Positions 15,399 to 24,389 are shown, counted from the first letter of the stretch. The stretch: DNA of 30,525 nucleotides from Paraeggerthella hominis (GCF_021044775.1 NZ_JAJNOQ010000016.1:1-30525); one strand, 5' to 3'. Numbers and translations are program-made. Notes: generated by a model not told the origin, from the letters alone.

Positions 15399-17789
15399 TT
15401 ACTTTTTCTTTCCGTTGCCCTGCTTGGGCACCATGCGGCGAGCGTCGAACACGCCCTCGATGCCGCGCAGCTTGCTCAAAATGGTATCGATATGGTTGAT
15501 GTCCGAAACCTGGAACAAAAAGCGCATCTCCGCCATGCCGTCGCGATGAGCCGTGACGGAGCAGTTCAGCACGTTCGCTCCCATTTCGGACAGCACCACG
15601 GTCACGTCGCGCAGCAGGTTCATGCGATCGAGCGCGTCAAGAAACACCTCCACCTTGAACGACGTGTTCTTGGGAAGGTCGCGCTCCCACGCCACGTCGA
15701 TGATGCGCTCCGGCGATTGCTTGAGGTCGGTTGCGTTCGGACAATCCGCGCGGTGCACCGACACGCCGCGCCCGCGCGTCACGAAGCCCAGAATCTCGTC
15801 GCCGGGCACCGGGTTGCAGCAGCGCGACAAGCGAACCAGCACGTCGTCGATACCCTTCACCACCACGCCGTTGCTGGTATGGGCTTCGTGCTTTTTCGGA
15901 CGCTTCACCGACGTCAGCATGGGCGGCAGCTTGCCCGTGGACATATCGGATGCGCCGAAGCCGAGCGTCTCAGCCTCTTCGTTGCCCTTGTCCACCAAGA
16001 TCTTGAGCAGGCGGTTCGACACATGCTGGGCGCTTTCCTTGCCCGTGCCGATGTTCACCAGCATGTCGTCGGGATCGTTGTAGCCCATGTGATCGGCAAC
16101 GCTCTTGATGGCGCGCATCGACTGGGCGCTCGAAATGCCCAGGCCGTGCTTGCGCATCTCGCGCGTCAGCTTGTCGCGGCCGTTCTGCAAATCGTCCCCG
16201 CGGCTCACCCGGCTGAAGTACGACCGAATTTTGCTGCGCGCGCTCGGCGTCTTCACGATGTTGAGCCAGTCGCGCGAAGGGCTTGCGCTCTTCTGCGTGA
16301 GAATGTCCACGCGGTCGCCCAGCTGCAGCTCGTACGTTAGAGGCACGATGGCGCCGTTCACCTTCGCCCCAACGCAGTGGTTTCCCACCTCCGTGTGGAT
16401 GGCGTACGCGAAATCGACCGGAGTCGATCCGGCTCGCAAGCTCATGACCTCGCCCTTCGGCGTAAAGACGAACACCTCCGTAGGCGCCAGGTCAACCTTG
16501 AGGTCCTTCAGGAACTCGCGCGAGTCCTGCGACTCGTCCTGCCAGTCCACCATCTGGCGAAGCCACGCCAGCTGCTGGTCGATGGCGTCGCCGCCCTTGC
16601 CGCCCTTCTCCTTGTAGCGCCAGTGGGCAGCCACGCCGTATTCGCTCTGCCGATGCATGTCCTCGGTGCGAATCTGCACCTCAAGCGGCCGACCGGCAGG
16701 GCCGATGACCGTGGTGTGCAGGCTTTGGTACATATTGAACTTCGGCATGGCGATGTAGTCTTTGAAACGCCCCGGCATGGGGTGCCACAGCGTGTGTACC
16801 GCGCCCAGAGCCGAATAGCAGTCCTTGACCGACTTCACGATCACGCGCACGGCGATCAGGTCGTAAATCTCGGAGAAGCCCTTGCCCTTCTTCGTCATCT
16901 TCTGGTAGATGGAGTACAGGTGCTTCGGGCGGCCCATGATCTGCGCCTGGATGTTCACCTTGCCCATCTCGTCGTGCAGGATGCCGATGATCTGGTTGAG
17001 GTAGTCTTCCCGTTCGGCACGGCTTTCCGTAACCATGCGGCTGACCTGCTTGAACTTGTTGGGTTCCAGATAATAGAACGACAGGTCCTCAAGCTCCCAC
17101 TTGATGGAGTTGATGCCCAGGCGGTGGGCGATGGGCGCGTAGATCTCCAGGGTTTCGCGCGCTTTGAAGATGCGGCGGTCCTCGCGCAGTGCGCCCAGCG
17201 TGCGCATGTTGTGCAGGCGGTCGGCCAGCTTGATGACGATCACGCGGATGTCCTTGCTCATTGCCACGAACATCTTGCGAATGGTGGCCGCCTGCTTGTC
17301 GGACAGGCTCTCCACCTCGATGCGGGTGATCTTCGTCACGCCCTCGACCAGCTGCGACACCTGGTCGTTGAACTCTTCGGCCACCTGGGCGGCGGTCACG
17401 CTGGTATCCTCCACGGTATCGTGGAGCAACGCGGCAATGAGCGTTTCCACGTCCATGCGCAAATCGGCCAGGATAATGGCCACTTCCACGGGATGGGCCA
17501 CGAACGGCTCGCCGCTTTTGCGGCACTGGCCTTCGTGCGCGTCGCTTGCGAAGCGGAACGCCTTGGCAAGAAGAGCCTCGTCGGCTTCGGAAAGATACGT
17601 CGAGGTCAAACGCTGAAGCTCGATGAAGCGGTCCTCGGGAGTATGCGACGCTTGAGCGTCCTTCTTCGCTTCGGGAGCGAACGATTTCTCGGCCACATGC
17701 GGACGGCCCAGCAGATTGTCCTCGACCGTCTGCCTGCCCGTCGATTTCGGGGCCTCGCCCAGCAGCTCTTCGCGATCGTTCTTAGTCAT
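15399..17789 (-). CDS. relA: Bifunctional (p)ppGpp synthetase/hydrolase (RelA/SpoT, Rel)
   Basis: A 796-residue cytoplasmic stringent-response enzyme of normal length. Domains in order: HD hydrolase (HEGQCRKSGEPFVAHP, LLHDTVEDT near residues 121-129), synthetase domain (GRFKDYIAMPK, SLHTTV, EVQIRT), TGS domain (VFVFTPKGEVMSL...GDRVDILT), a middle zinc-finger-like/RIS part (RLSRCCNPVPGDEILGFVTRG region) and a C-terminal ACT domain ending near PKQGNGKKK. The hydrolase HD pair and the RFKD motif fit a bifunctional enzyme. The start is the ATG at 17789, 6 bases after AAGGAGGG, overlapping the last 8 bp of the RecJ-RecQ gene, so translation is likely coupled. A further in-frame start 6 codons upstream has no spacing advantage. 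Confidence 0.95.
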   Translation of the reverse strand: MTKNDREELLGEAPKSTGRQTVEDNLLGRPHVAEKSFAPEAKKDAQASHTPEDRFIELQRLTSTYLSEADEALLAKAFRFASDAHEGQCRKSGEPFVAHPVEVAIILADLRMDVETLIAALLHDTVEDTSVTAAQVAEEFNDQVSQLVEGVTKITRIEVESLSDKQAATIRKMFVAMSKDIRVIVIKLADRLHNMRTLGALREDRRIFKARETLEIYAPIAHRLGINSIKWELEDLSFYYLEPNKFKQVSRMVTESRAEREDYLNQIIGILHDEMGKVNIQAQIMGRPKHLYSIYQKMTKKGKGFSEIYDLIAVRVIVKSVKDCYSALGAVHTLWHPMPGRFKDYIAMPKFNMYQSLHTTVIGPAGRPLEVQIRTEDMHRQSEYGVAAHWRYKEKGGKGGDAIDQQLAWLRQMVDWQDESQDSREFLKDLKVDLAPTEVFVFTPKGEVMSLRAGSTPVDFAYAIHTEVGNHCVGAKVNGAIVPLTYELQLGDRVDILTQKSASPSRDWLNIVKTPSARSKIRSYFSRVSRGDDLQNGRDKLTREMRKHGLGISSAQSMRAIKSVADHMGYNDPDDMLVNIGTGKESAQHVSNRLLKILVDKGNEEAETLGFGASDMSTGKLPPMLTSVKRPKKHEAHTSNGVVVKGIDDVLVRLSRCCNPVPGDEILGFVTRGRGVSVHRADCPNATDLKQSPERIIDVAWERDLPKNTSFKVEVFLDALDRMNLLRDVTVVLSEMGANVLNCSVTAHRDGMAEMRFLFQVSDINHIDTILSKLRGIEGVFDARRMVPKQGNGKKK

Positions 17790-20700
17790 CGTCGCCCTCC
17801 TTTCCATGCAGCGCCTTGCCCGGCAAAATGGGCCGGGAAACGCGTATATGCAGGCTAGCAGAATCGCTCTTCATCGCCCAGTCGCGGAACGCGTGAAATA
17901 TCTCGCGCTCCCCCAAACCTTCGCGATAGCGAACGCTGTCCGTCAACTCCACTTTATCCTGCGTGTCCTTCACGTGAATGGATCGCGCCATCCCGTCGGC
18001 GCCGAACGCCGTATGGGTCTCGATGAGGCCCAGCTCGCGGAACACCGCCACGCCGCATGCTGCGGAAGCGGGGCTCACCGGGAAGACGTCCGTGCTGGCA
18101 GCGGCGGCCAAATCGGCGTTCCCCAAGGTGAAGAACGTATCGGAACTTTCGCGCTGCAAGCTGCGCAGCTTGCGGTACACCTGCGCCAAGCAATCGTGGT
18201 CGGGAGTCATGTCGCGCAAGATGCTCTCGTTGATGGAGCAATCGTTGCGCCCGAACAGCAGGTGAACGCTCGCACCCTGCCCGTCGCGCCCCGCACGGCC
18301 GCTCATCTGGTTGAACTCTATCTCGTTGAACGGCAGATGGTACAGCACCACATGGCGAATGTTGGGAATGTCCACGCCCTCGCCGAACGCGCTCGTGGCC
18401 ACCAGCACGCTCAGCGCATCGGTGCGGAACAGCTCCTCGATGCGCTTGCGCTCGCTGCGCGAAAGGCCCGCGTTGTAAAAGCCGATGAGCGGCGCCACCT
18501 GCGGCACGCGCTTGCGCAAGCTGCGCGCAACGGCCACGGACTGCTCGCGCGAGTTCACGTAGATGACCGTCTTTTCGCCCGACGCCACCAGATTGGCCAG
18601 GTAGTCGTCGCGATTGCGCAGGTTGCGCCGGTCGTCCACCGCCAGGTTCGGACGATCTGCGGTGTCGAACACGCAGGAATCGATGGGCAGCTCGCGCTCG
18701 ATGGCGGCGGTCACGTCGTCGTCGGCCGTGGCGGTAAGCGCCAGCACCGTGGGGGCGGGGCTTCCCAGCTTCGCAATGGCGGCGCCAATGGTGGCGTAGG
18801 CAACGCGCTGCCCGGCTTTCGCCAAGCCCACGTGGTGGGCCTCGTCCACCACCACAAAGCGAACGCGACCCGTAGCGGCAAACTCATCCGCATGCCACGC
18901 CAGGAACTCGGGCGTGGTCAGGGCGATATCGTACATGCCGTCAGCCAATCCAGCGAACGCCTGACGACGCTCTTCGGGCGTGCTCTCGCCCGTGAGCGTG
19001 ACCACGCGCACACCGAACGCATCCAGCGCTTCGCGCAGATGAAACGCCTGATCGGCAATAAGCGCGCGCAAGGGATACACGAACAGGCTCACCTCGTGGT
19101 TCGCCAGCGCGCGCATGGCGGCGTGCACTTGGAAGGTCAGGGACTTGCCGCGTCCCGTCACCATCACGCCAAGAACCGAACGTCCCGCGTCCAGGTGGTC
19201 CAAGATGTCGCGCTGGGCGTCGTGCAGCCGACGGTCGCCGATGATGGCGCGCACGATATCGCGCTCCAAACCCTCGGGATCCTCGACGGCCTTGGCCTCC
19301 CAGAACGCACGGTTCTTCTCGAGCGCAGCCTCGTACGCTTCCACGTCCTCGGGACGATGCTGCACGTTGGCGCACAGCTCCGCATCGCTCGTGGCATACA
19401 GATCGGCCACGAAGCTGAGGTTTTCAGGGTTGAGGCACGCTTCCAGCGCGCCACACGTACGCGCAGGAGCCAGCGACTGGAGCATGGCCTTCACCGATTT
19501 GCGGCCGCGCCATTCGTCGATCTGCACCTCGAACGCGGCGTTCACCACGCTGTCGGTGCGCATGAGCGTTTCGATGTCCGAGCAATGGAACATGATGCCG
19601 GCCACCGTGGCTCGCCCGTCCGTGAGCGAGCACGAGAAGTGGTTCTTCTCGGCGCCGACCGCGCGCGCGTTCACCAGCGTCACGTCGCGCGCCAAGTACA
19701 CGGGCACCGGATGCTCCTGACCGAACGGAGCAAGCTTGTCCAGCTGAGCCACGCTTTCCAACGTCAGCTCGTCCAGGCTCACGCAGGCGTCGATCTTCAC
19801 AAGCGGATGGAACGCGCCCTCGGGCAGCTCGTCCATGTAGGCGCACAGGCGCCGCTCGAATTCGGGGAGCTTGTCGGCCGGCAGCGTCACGCCCACGGCG
19901 GCCTCATGCCCGCCGAAGCGCGTGAGCAGGTCGGATGCGCTTTCCACGGCCTTGAACAGGTTCACCTGGCCCACGCTGCGACCGCTGCCGCGCGCCTCGT
20001 CGCCGTCGATGGTGAACAGCAGGCTGGGCACGCCGTACGTGTTGACCAGGCGGCTTGCCACAATCCCCTTCACGCCTTCGTGCCAGCTTTCGCCCGACAC
20101 CACAAGCGCCCGCTGGCCCTGGTACACCTCTGCGGCGCGGGCTTTCGCGATCTCGGAAAGCTCCGCCTCGATGGCACGGCGCTGGTCGTTCACGTGCTCG
20201 AGCTCGGCCGCCAAGCGATTGGCCTCTTCGAAGTCATCGGTCATGAGCAGATCAAGCGCCAGTTGCGCGTCGCCCATGCGGCCGGCGGCGTTCAGACGCG
20301 GAATGACCGAGAAGCTTAAATTGGTGGCGCTGATGGGCTTGTCGATGGCGCCGCTGGTGGCAAGGAGCGCCGCGATGCACGGGCGGGGCGCCTTGTTCAT
20401 GCGCGCGATGCCGTCTGCCACGAGCGCGCGGTTCTCGCCGCGCATGGGCATGAGGTCGGCCACCGTTCCCAGGGTGGCGAAGTCGGTGTAGTCCCGCCAC
20501 AGGTGCGGCTGCCCCAGGCGACCGCCCAGCACCTGCACCAGCTTGAGAGCCACGCCCACGCCGGCAAGAATGGCGCTGGGGCAGGCAGGATCGCATTTGG
20601 GATCGGCCACGGGCACGCCTTCGGGCACCAGGTCAACCGGCTCGTGGTGGTCGGTGACGGCCAGGCCGAGACCGGCCTCCACCACCATGGCCGCCTCCGC

Positions 20701-21147
20701 TTTGCAGGCGATGCCGCAGTCCACGGTCACGATGAAGTCCGGGCCGAACGAGCACGCGCGCAAAAACGCCGCCTCGGACAGCGCGTAGCCTTCCTCGAAA
20801 CGCAGGGGAATGAACGGCGTAGCCTGCGCGCCTAGGGCGCGCAAACCGCGAGTGAGCACCGTGGTGGCCGAAATGCCGTCCAGGTCGAAATCGCCGAACA
20901 CCAAGATGTGGTCGCCGCGCTTGACAGCGGCCTCCAGAGCGTCGGCCACCTCGGACAACCCGGGAATAATGTACGGGTCAAGCCAATCGCGCTCGATAGA
21001 GGGCGCAAGGAAGCGACGGACGTCTTCGGGGCGCTCGATGCCGCGCGCGACGAGCGTGGCCGCGATGAAGCGCGGCAAGGCCAATTCGCGTTGCAATAGA
21101 TCCACGGAAGCGGGATCGGCCGCTTTAATGTTGAACTGGGCAGACAT
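17782..21147 (-). CDS. RecJ exonuclease - RecQ helicase fusion protein
   Basis: A 1121-residue DNA repair protein joining two enzymes that normally act together on separate chains. The N-terminal half is RecJ-like: DHH motif I DFDLDG (residues 86-91), VDCG, DHH (166-168), GTVADLMPM, and the DHHA1 glycine loop GGHEAAVGV (about 412-420), a single-strand 5'-3' exonuclease. The C-terminal half is a RecQ-like superfamily 2 helicase: TGRGKS Walker A (664-669), DEAH (768-771), TATADDD, and QMSGRAGRDG (about 948-956). The four-cysteine zinc module and HRDC domain of classical RecQ are not seen after the helicase core; a 150-residue uncharacterised tail follows. The start ATG at 21147 fits RecJ but has no strong ribosome site; a GTG at 21201 is an alternative. 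First gene of the operon with relA. Confidence 0.88.
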   Translation of the reverse strand: MSAQFNIKAADPASVDLLQRELALPRFIAATLVARGIERPEDVRRFLAPSIERDWLDPYIIPGLSEVADALEAAVKRGDHILVFGDFDLDGISATTVLTRGLRALGAQATPFIPLRFEEGYALSEAAFLRACSFGPDFIVTVDCGIACKAEAAMVVEAGLGLAVTDHHEPVDLVPEGVPVADPKCDPACPSAILAGVGVALKLVQVLGGRLGQPHLWRDYTDFATLGTVADLMPMRGENRALVADGIARMNKAPRPCIAALLATSGAIDKPISATNLSFSVIPRLNAAGRMGDAQLALDLLMTDDFEEANRLAAELEHVNDQRRAIEAELSEIAKARAAEVYQGQRALVVSGESWHEGVKGIVASRLVNTYGVPSLLFTIDGDEARGSGRSVGQVNLFKAVESASDLLTRFGGHEAAVGVTLPADKLPEFERRLCAYMDELPEGAFHPLVKIDACVSLDELTLESVAQLDKLAPFGQEHPVPVYLARDVTLVNARAVGAEKNHFSCSLTDGRATVAGIMFHCSDIETLMRTDSVVNAAFEVQIDEWRGRKSVKAMLQSLAPARTCGALEACLNPENLSFVADLYATSDAELCANVQHRPEDVEAYEAALEKNRAFWEAKAVEDPEGLERDIVRAIIGDRRLHDAQRDILDHLDAGRSVLGVMVTGRGKSLTFQVHAAMRALANHEVSLFVYPLRALIADQAFHLREALDAFGVRVVTLTGESTPEERRQAFAGLADGMYDIALTTPEFLAWHADEFAATGRVRFVVVDEAHHVGLAKAGQRVAYATIGAAIAKLGSPAPTVLALTATADDDVTAAIERELPIDSCVFDTADRPNLAVDDRRNLRNRDDYLANLVASGEKTVIYVNSREQSVAVARSLRKRVPQVAPLIGFYNAGLSRSERKRIEELFRTDALSVLVATSAFGEGVDIPNIRHVVLYHLPFNEIEFNQMSGRAGRDGQGASVHLLFGRNDCSINESILRDMTPDHDCLAQVYRKLRSLQRESSDTFFTLGNADLAAAASTDVFPVSPASAACGVAVFRELGLIETHTAFGADGMARSIHVKDTQDKVELTDSVRYREGLGEREIFHAFRDWAMKSDSASLHIRVSRPILPGKALHGKEGDDD

Positions 21148-21283
21148 GATTCTGATACCTAACGTGCGAAGTTTCGAATAGTTCGCCTGCCATTGTCCCA
21201 CATTCGAGAAGGCGTGTCACCGCCGAAGGCGCAGGCGGCGGCACGGCCCACGCACGGCGCGCCCCGAAAAGATCGCGGTAGCG

Positions 21284-21766
21284 TCAGCCTTTCGCCAGCG
21301 GAGCAACCACGAACGATACAACCAGGTAGATACCCAGGATGATGGCAAGAACAATGCCCGCGCGTCGATCAAGCTTGGCGTCCTCGCTCAAGGGCTCGCT
21401 ATCTTGCTGAGATCTTTTCCGAATCGCACGATTATCGCGCCAGGTAGCAAGGCATGCCCACGCGCAGGAACCCACGATACCCCCAATAGCCGCGAATATC
21501 GCAATGCCTACGAAGTCGAAACCTCCCAGTTCGCGCACGTACGTCGACCCCAGCAGGAGCAAAAGCGCCGCCGTGCACACCAGCATGACCGCCGACATAC
21601 GCTTGCCCAACCGCTTCTGTTCAGGTGAAGCAAGCTCTTCGTCGGTAGCCATGGTGTTTCCCGCAATCGACCGCAGCCACCGCCCATGCCAGTAGTTCCA
21701 GGCCAGCGCCAAGAACAGAGCGCATACCAGCAGCACCAGGATCGTCCCTACCATGAGTTCGCTCAT
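21284..21766 (-). CDS. Small membrane protein of unknown function
   Basis: A 160-residue protein I do not recognise. Four hydrophobic segments are visible: residues about 5-23 (MVGTILVLLVCALFLALAW), 55-75 (AVMLVCTAALLLLLGS), 82-105 (DFVGIAIFAAIGGIVGSCAW) and 135-155 (GIVLAIILGIYLVVSFVVAP). The loops are charged (DEELASPEQKRLGKR and a cytoplasmic RKRSQQDSEPLSEDAKLDRR). The ATG at 21766 is chosen because GGAGGTGA lies 6 bases upstream; an upstream GTG overlaps that site. The frame is well formed and its composition matches the neighbours. It lies upstream of the RecJ-RecQ gene by 136 bp, in the same direction. Confidence 0.75.
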   Translation of the reverse strand: MSELMVGTILVLLVCALFLALAWNYWHGRWLRSIAGNTMATDEELASPEQKRLGKRMSAVMLVCTAALLLLLGSTYVRELGGFDFVGIAIFAAIGGIVGSCAWACLATWRDNRAIRKRSQQDSEPLSEDAKLDRRAGIVLAIILGIYLVVSFVVAPLAKG

Positions 21767-21916
21767 CCGCTTCACCTCCGCTTCTTGCTTCTTCTATAAG
21801 TAAGTATATCAAAGTAAGATAAGGCAACCTTGCTGCGGCGCGGAAACGGACCGATTCACCACACGCACGACGGCGAAAACAGGAGGTCGCCCTGTCGTTG
21901 CGGGCCGCGCAACAGG

Positions 21917-22060
21917 CGCGTTCGCCGACGGGGGGGGCGAACCGTCGCGCGGCGGTCGCGGTCGCTGCCGGGGGGGGCCGCGGTCGCGTTCGCCGTCGGG
22001 GGGGGGTCGCGGTCGCGGTCGGGGCCGCGAGCCGTCGGGAGACGGTCGCGTTCGCCGTCG
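21917..22060. repeat. GC-rich degenerate repeats with three poly-G tracts
   Basis: Runs of 8, 8 and 9 guanines occur at 21930-21937, 21970-21977 and 21998-22006, spaced in phase with degenerate GCGTTCGCCG(A/T)CGG units. An 18-bp unit, CGGTCGCGTTCGCCGTCG, is exact at 21981-21998 and 22043-22060. Read in any frame this gives Arg/Gly/Pro strings, not a protein. The tracts could form G-quadruplexes on the plus strand and are prone to slippage. This region sits next to copy 1 of the 144-bp element. Confidence 0.75.
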
Positions 22061-22071
22061 ATCCCCTGCCG

Positions 22072-22215
22072 CTGTCAAAACGGACGAGTTTTGCTGGTCC
22101 TCGAATCAGGATAATGGCAGGCGACGAGCTTCTGAACTGGCATGTTATAAAACGCCCGCAGCCGAGGCACCCCGAAAGGGCTGAAAACCGCCGCAAAACT
22201 CGCTCGTTTTGACAG
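22072..22215 (+). mobile_element. 144-bp palindrome-ended element, copy 1 (MITE-like)
   Basis: The element has 23-bp terminal inverted repeats (22072-22094 and 22193-22215) with 2 mismatches in this copy. Inside each end is a second palindrome, CAAAAC-N6-GTTTTG. The outer flanks are also complementary (CCCCT left, AGGGG right), extending the fold. No protein is encoded. A second copy of the same length (29514-29657) is about 89% identical by hand count (16 differences in 144) and in the same orientation. It lies in non-coding DNA between the small membrane protein and the LuxR gene. It could be a non-autonomous mobile element, a REP-like unit or a structured RNA; MITE-like is the preferred reading. 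Confidence 0.75.
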
Positions 22216-22323
22216 CGAGGGGAGCGCCACGCGCTGCGGGAGCAAGATGGGGCCGCCACGCGAACTGAAAAAGCGGGCGCAAGTCGCCGCCCCAGGCCCC
22301 CGGCACGCCGGATGCCCACGCCC

Positions 22324-22537
22324 GCGCCGCGCGACGCGTCCCATGCCCGTACGCCGCGCACCGCTTCCGCCCCGGCGGAGCCGGGCGCCCCGCACCAGCC
22401 CCAGACCCCCGGCACGCACTACGCCCGCACCCACGCCCGCATCCGCGCCGCGCGACGCGTCCCATGCCCGTACGCCGCGCGCCGCTTCCGCCCCGGCGGA
22501 GCCGAGCGCCCCGCACCCGCCCCAGGCCCCGGCACGC
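22324..22537. repeat. GC-rich duplication at 121-bp offset downstream of the LuxR gene
   Basis: A block of about 90 bp at 22324-22415 recurs at 22445-22537 with only a few changes (for example GCGCGACGCGTCCCATGCCC and CGGCGGAGCCG in both). The flanking block GGCACGCCGGATGCCCACGC also occurs at both ends (about 22300 and 22532). It is in the 3' untranslated part of the LuxR gene. Arg/Ala/Pro-rich open frames over it are composition artefacts. Confidence 0.7.
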
Positions 22538-22615
22538 CGGATGCCCACGCCCGCGCCGGCAGAGTCGGACGCCCCATGCCCGCACGCCACACCCCGCCCC
22601 GCCGCCAGCCTGCGG

Positions 22616-24256
22616 CTACACCTCGTCCAGAAGAGCCAACAGCTCCTGCTTCTTGTGAATGCCCAGCTTGGCGTAGATGCGCTTGCTGTGAGTGCGCATC
22701 GTGTTCTCGGATATGAACAGCATCTCGGCAATGGCGGGACCCGAATGCCCGCGCGCAACAAGCTCCATGACCTCGGCCTCTCGACTGGACAACCCGTACA
22801 ACTCGCTCAGTCGCAGACACTGCTTCGACAGCCGATCCACCAAAGGCGCCGATCCCGCAACCGCAACCGCAGACGAAGCCGCGGAAGAGCCCGCCTCGCC
22901 CGACACCGCAGGATTCGCGCCCGCCGCTCGCGCGGCCCGGCCCTTCGCCGCGCTCGCCCGGCCCTCTTCGGACGCATCCGCCTCGGCCGTCGTGCGAGCG
23001 CGCACGGCGCGGCTCACGGCAATCTCCGCCGACGCCTCCTTCCGGCGAGCCTTCGGCGTGAGCATAAGAAACTCCAGGCGGTTAGTGTGCAGCTTGCCCA
23101 CCCTGCGACCGACCAACGCAACCAGCAACAAAACGTACAGCGCAACCAGTCCCACAAACGAAAGCTGCTCGACGCCCAAGGTGACTTCGCTGCCGGAAGC
23201 GTAGCCCACCACGTACCCGCACATTTGCAGAAAGTACGTGATGGTGCCGTAGAACGCGAAAATGAACACCGGATTGATGCCGCTATCGCGGGATATCTGG
23301 CCGCAGTGCATCATGACCAGCACGGTGGCCAGCATGAAGCAGGCGTACGTAACCCCGCTGCCAATGATGGTGAACCACTCGCCCGCGAACGGAAGCACGA
23401 TCAAGCAAGTCGCCGCCACCGGGAACAGCACCCGAAAAACGCTCATCAAGTCAACGTGGATGGTGCGTATACGCCATGCTCCGTAAAATGCCGCCACCAC
23501 GGCCAGCAGCGCGAACATGGAAAAGATGTTGATGGTGCTGAGCAGGTCCTGGTGCGTAACCGCAATAAAGCGAATAGCGCCCGAGCAAAATCCCAGCGCG
23601 CCCACCGAAAGCGCCGGCAGCAAGCTCTCGCGCAAGGCGTTGCGATACACCAGCGCATGCTCGCGCGGAACGTCGTCGAACATAGGCTGCGCGTCGTCGG
23701 TGCCCTCCGCCGCGATCCACAGGCACAGCCCCGCCAACGGAACCAGCACAAGCGGAATCAAGTACGCCGTCAAAGCCGTGGGAATGAAGCACAGGAAAAA
23801 GTACAGCAGCGCCGAAAAGCCCGTGCCCTTGATGAGCGCCATGTTCCCCCGCGCGCTGTCGAGCGAAGCGAACACGCGCTGCCAGCTCATAAGGTATCCG
23901 GCCGATCCCACGCCTATGAGCGCCGCGGCAACCACGATAAGCGCGAACGCCAGCGATTCCAGGTACATAGCGCCCACCAGCATCAGCGGACCAAACGCCA
24001 GCGGAACGGAGAACGCCAAAACATGGGCCCGCCGGGCGAAGGCCGGACGCGCCCATGTGACCGCCATGCATACGCAGAACGCAGCCCAAAACGACGCTAT
24101 CTGCACCGTGTAAAATACAATGGTAGTAAGCGGGGTCTGGCACGGTGCGGACAGATACGGGAAGATTCCTCCCCAAATCGACGTTGCGTTTATCGACAGG
24201 AATGCAGCGTACCCGAAGCTGGGGACGTCCGGTCTGAGTGCGGTTGGCGCGCGCAT
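22616..24256 (-). CDS. LuxR family regulator with multi-helix membrane domain
   Basis: A 546-residue membrane-bound transcription regulator. Residues 1 to about 400 are hydrophobic with about 12 helices and resemble an MFS-like permease; a poorly conserved Ala/Glu/Arg-rich linker (about 410-475) follows; the C-terminal 60 residues are a GerE/LuxR helix-turn-helix (YGLSSREAEVMELVARGHSG ... ISENTMRTHSKRIYAKLG). Proteins of this layout are abundant in Eggerthellaceae and usually sit beside the molybdoenzyme they control, probably sensing the substrate at the membrane. The ATG at 24256 follows AAAGGAGGG by 10 bases. It is divergent from the DmsA-like gene, 273 bp away. Confidence 0.9.
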   Translation of the reverse strand: MRAPTALRPDVPSFGYAAFLSINATSIWGGIFPYLSAPCQTPLTTIVFYTVQIASFWAAFCVCMAVTWARPAFARRAHVLAFSVPLAFGPLMLVGAMYLESLAFALIVVAAALIGVGSAGYLMSWQRVFASLDSARGNMALIKGTGFSALLYFFLCFIPTALTAYLIPLVLVPLAGLCLWIAAEGTDDAQPMFDDVPREHALVYRNALRESLLPALSVGALGFCSGAIRFIAVTHQDLLSTINIFSMFALLAVVAAFYGAWRIRTIHVDLMSVFRVLFPVAATCLIVLPFAGEWFTIIGSGVTYACFMLATVLVMMHCGQISRDSGINPVFIFAFYGTITYFLQMCGYVVGYASGSEVTLGVEQLSFVGLVALYVLLLVALVGRRVGKLHTNRLEFLMLTPKARRKEASAEIAVSRAVRARTTAEADASEEGRASAAKGRAARAAGANPAVSGEAGSSAASSAVAVAGSAPLVDRLSKQCLRLSELYGLSSREAEVMELVARGHSGPAIAEMLFISENTMRTHSKRIYAKLGIHKKQELLALLDEV

Positions 24257-24389
24257 GTACGGAATCCCTCCTTTGGTTGTCGTGGTGCCATTCTAACAGA
24301 CGCTCTCATGCCGAAAAACGGGGTGAAACTCAGCCATTCGACAATATGGTGATAGCTTTTACCTGGGGAAACGAAAATATCACAACATT

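Noticed and set aside
17716..20319. Long plus-strand open frame (867 codons) opposite RecJ-RecQ and relA
   Set aside because: It is antisense to two clear genes, its protein is His/Ala/Arg-rich without any family, and long antisense frames are common where codon third positions are GC-rich.
21917..22560. CRISPR array
   Set aside because: Repeats are degenerate, of variable spacing and very GC-rich, without regular repeat-spacer units or cas genes.
21621..22761. Several Gly/Arg/Pro-rich open frames in the region between the membrane protein and the LuxR gene
   Set aside because: They overlap each other in many frames, follow the repeat units and have no ribosome site or family; they reflect GC-rich repeats.
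22247..24352. Plus-strand open frame (701 codons) opposite the LuxR gene
   Set aside because: Runs through the GC-rich duplication and is antisense to a well-supported regulator; low-complexity Arg/Pro/His protein.
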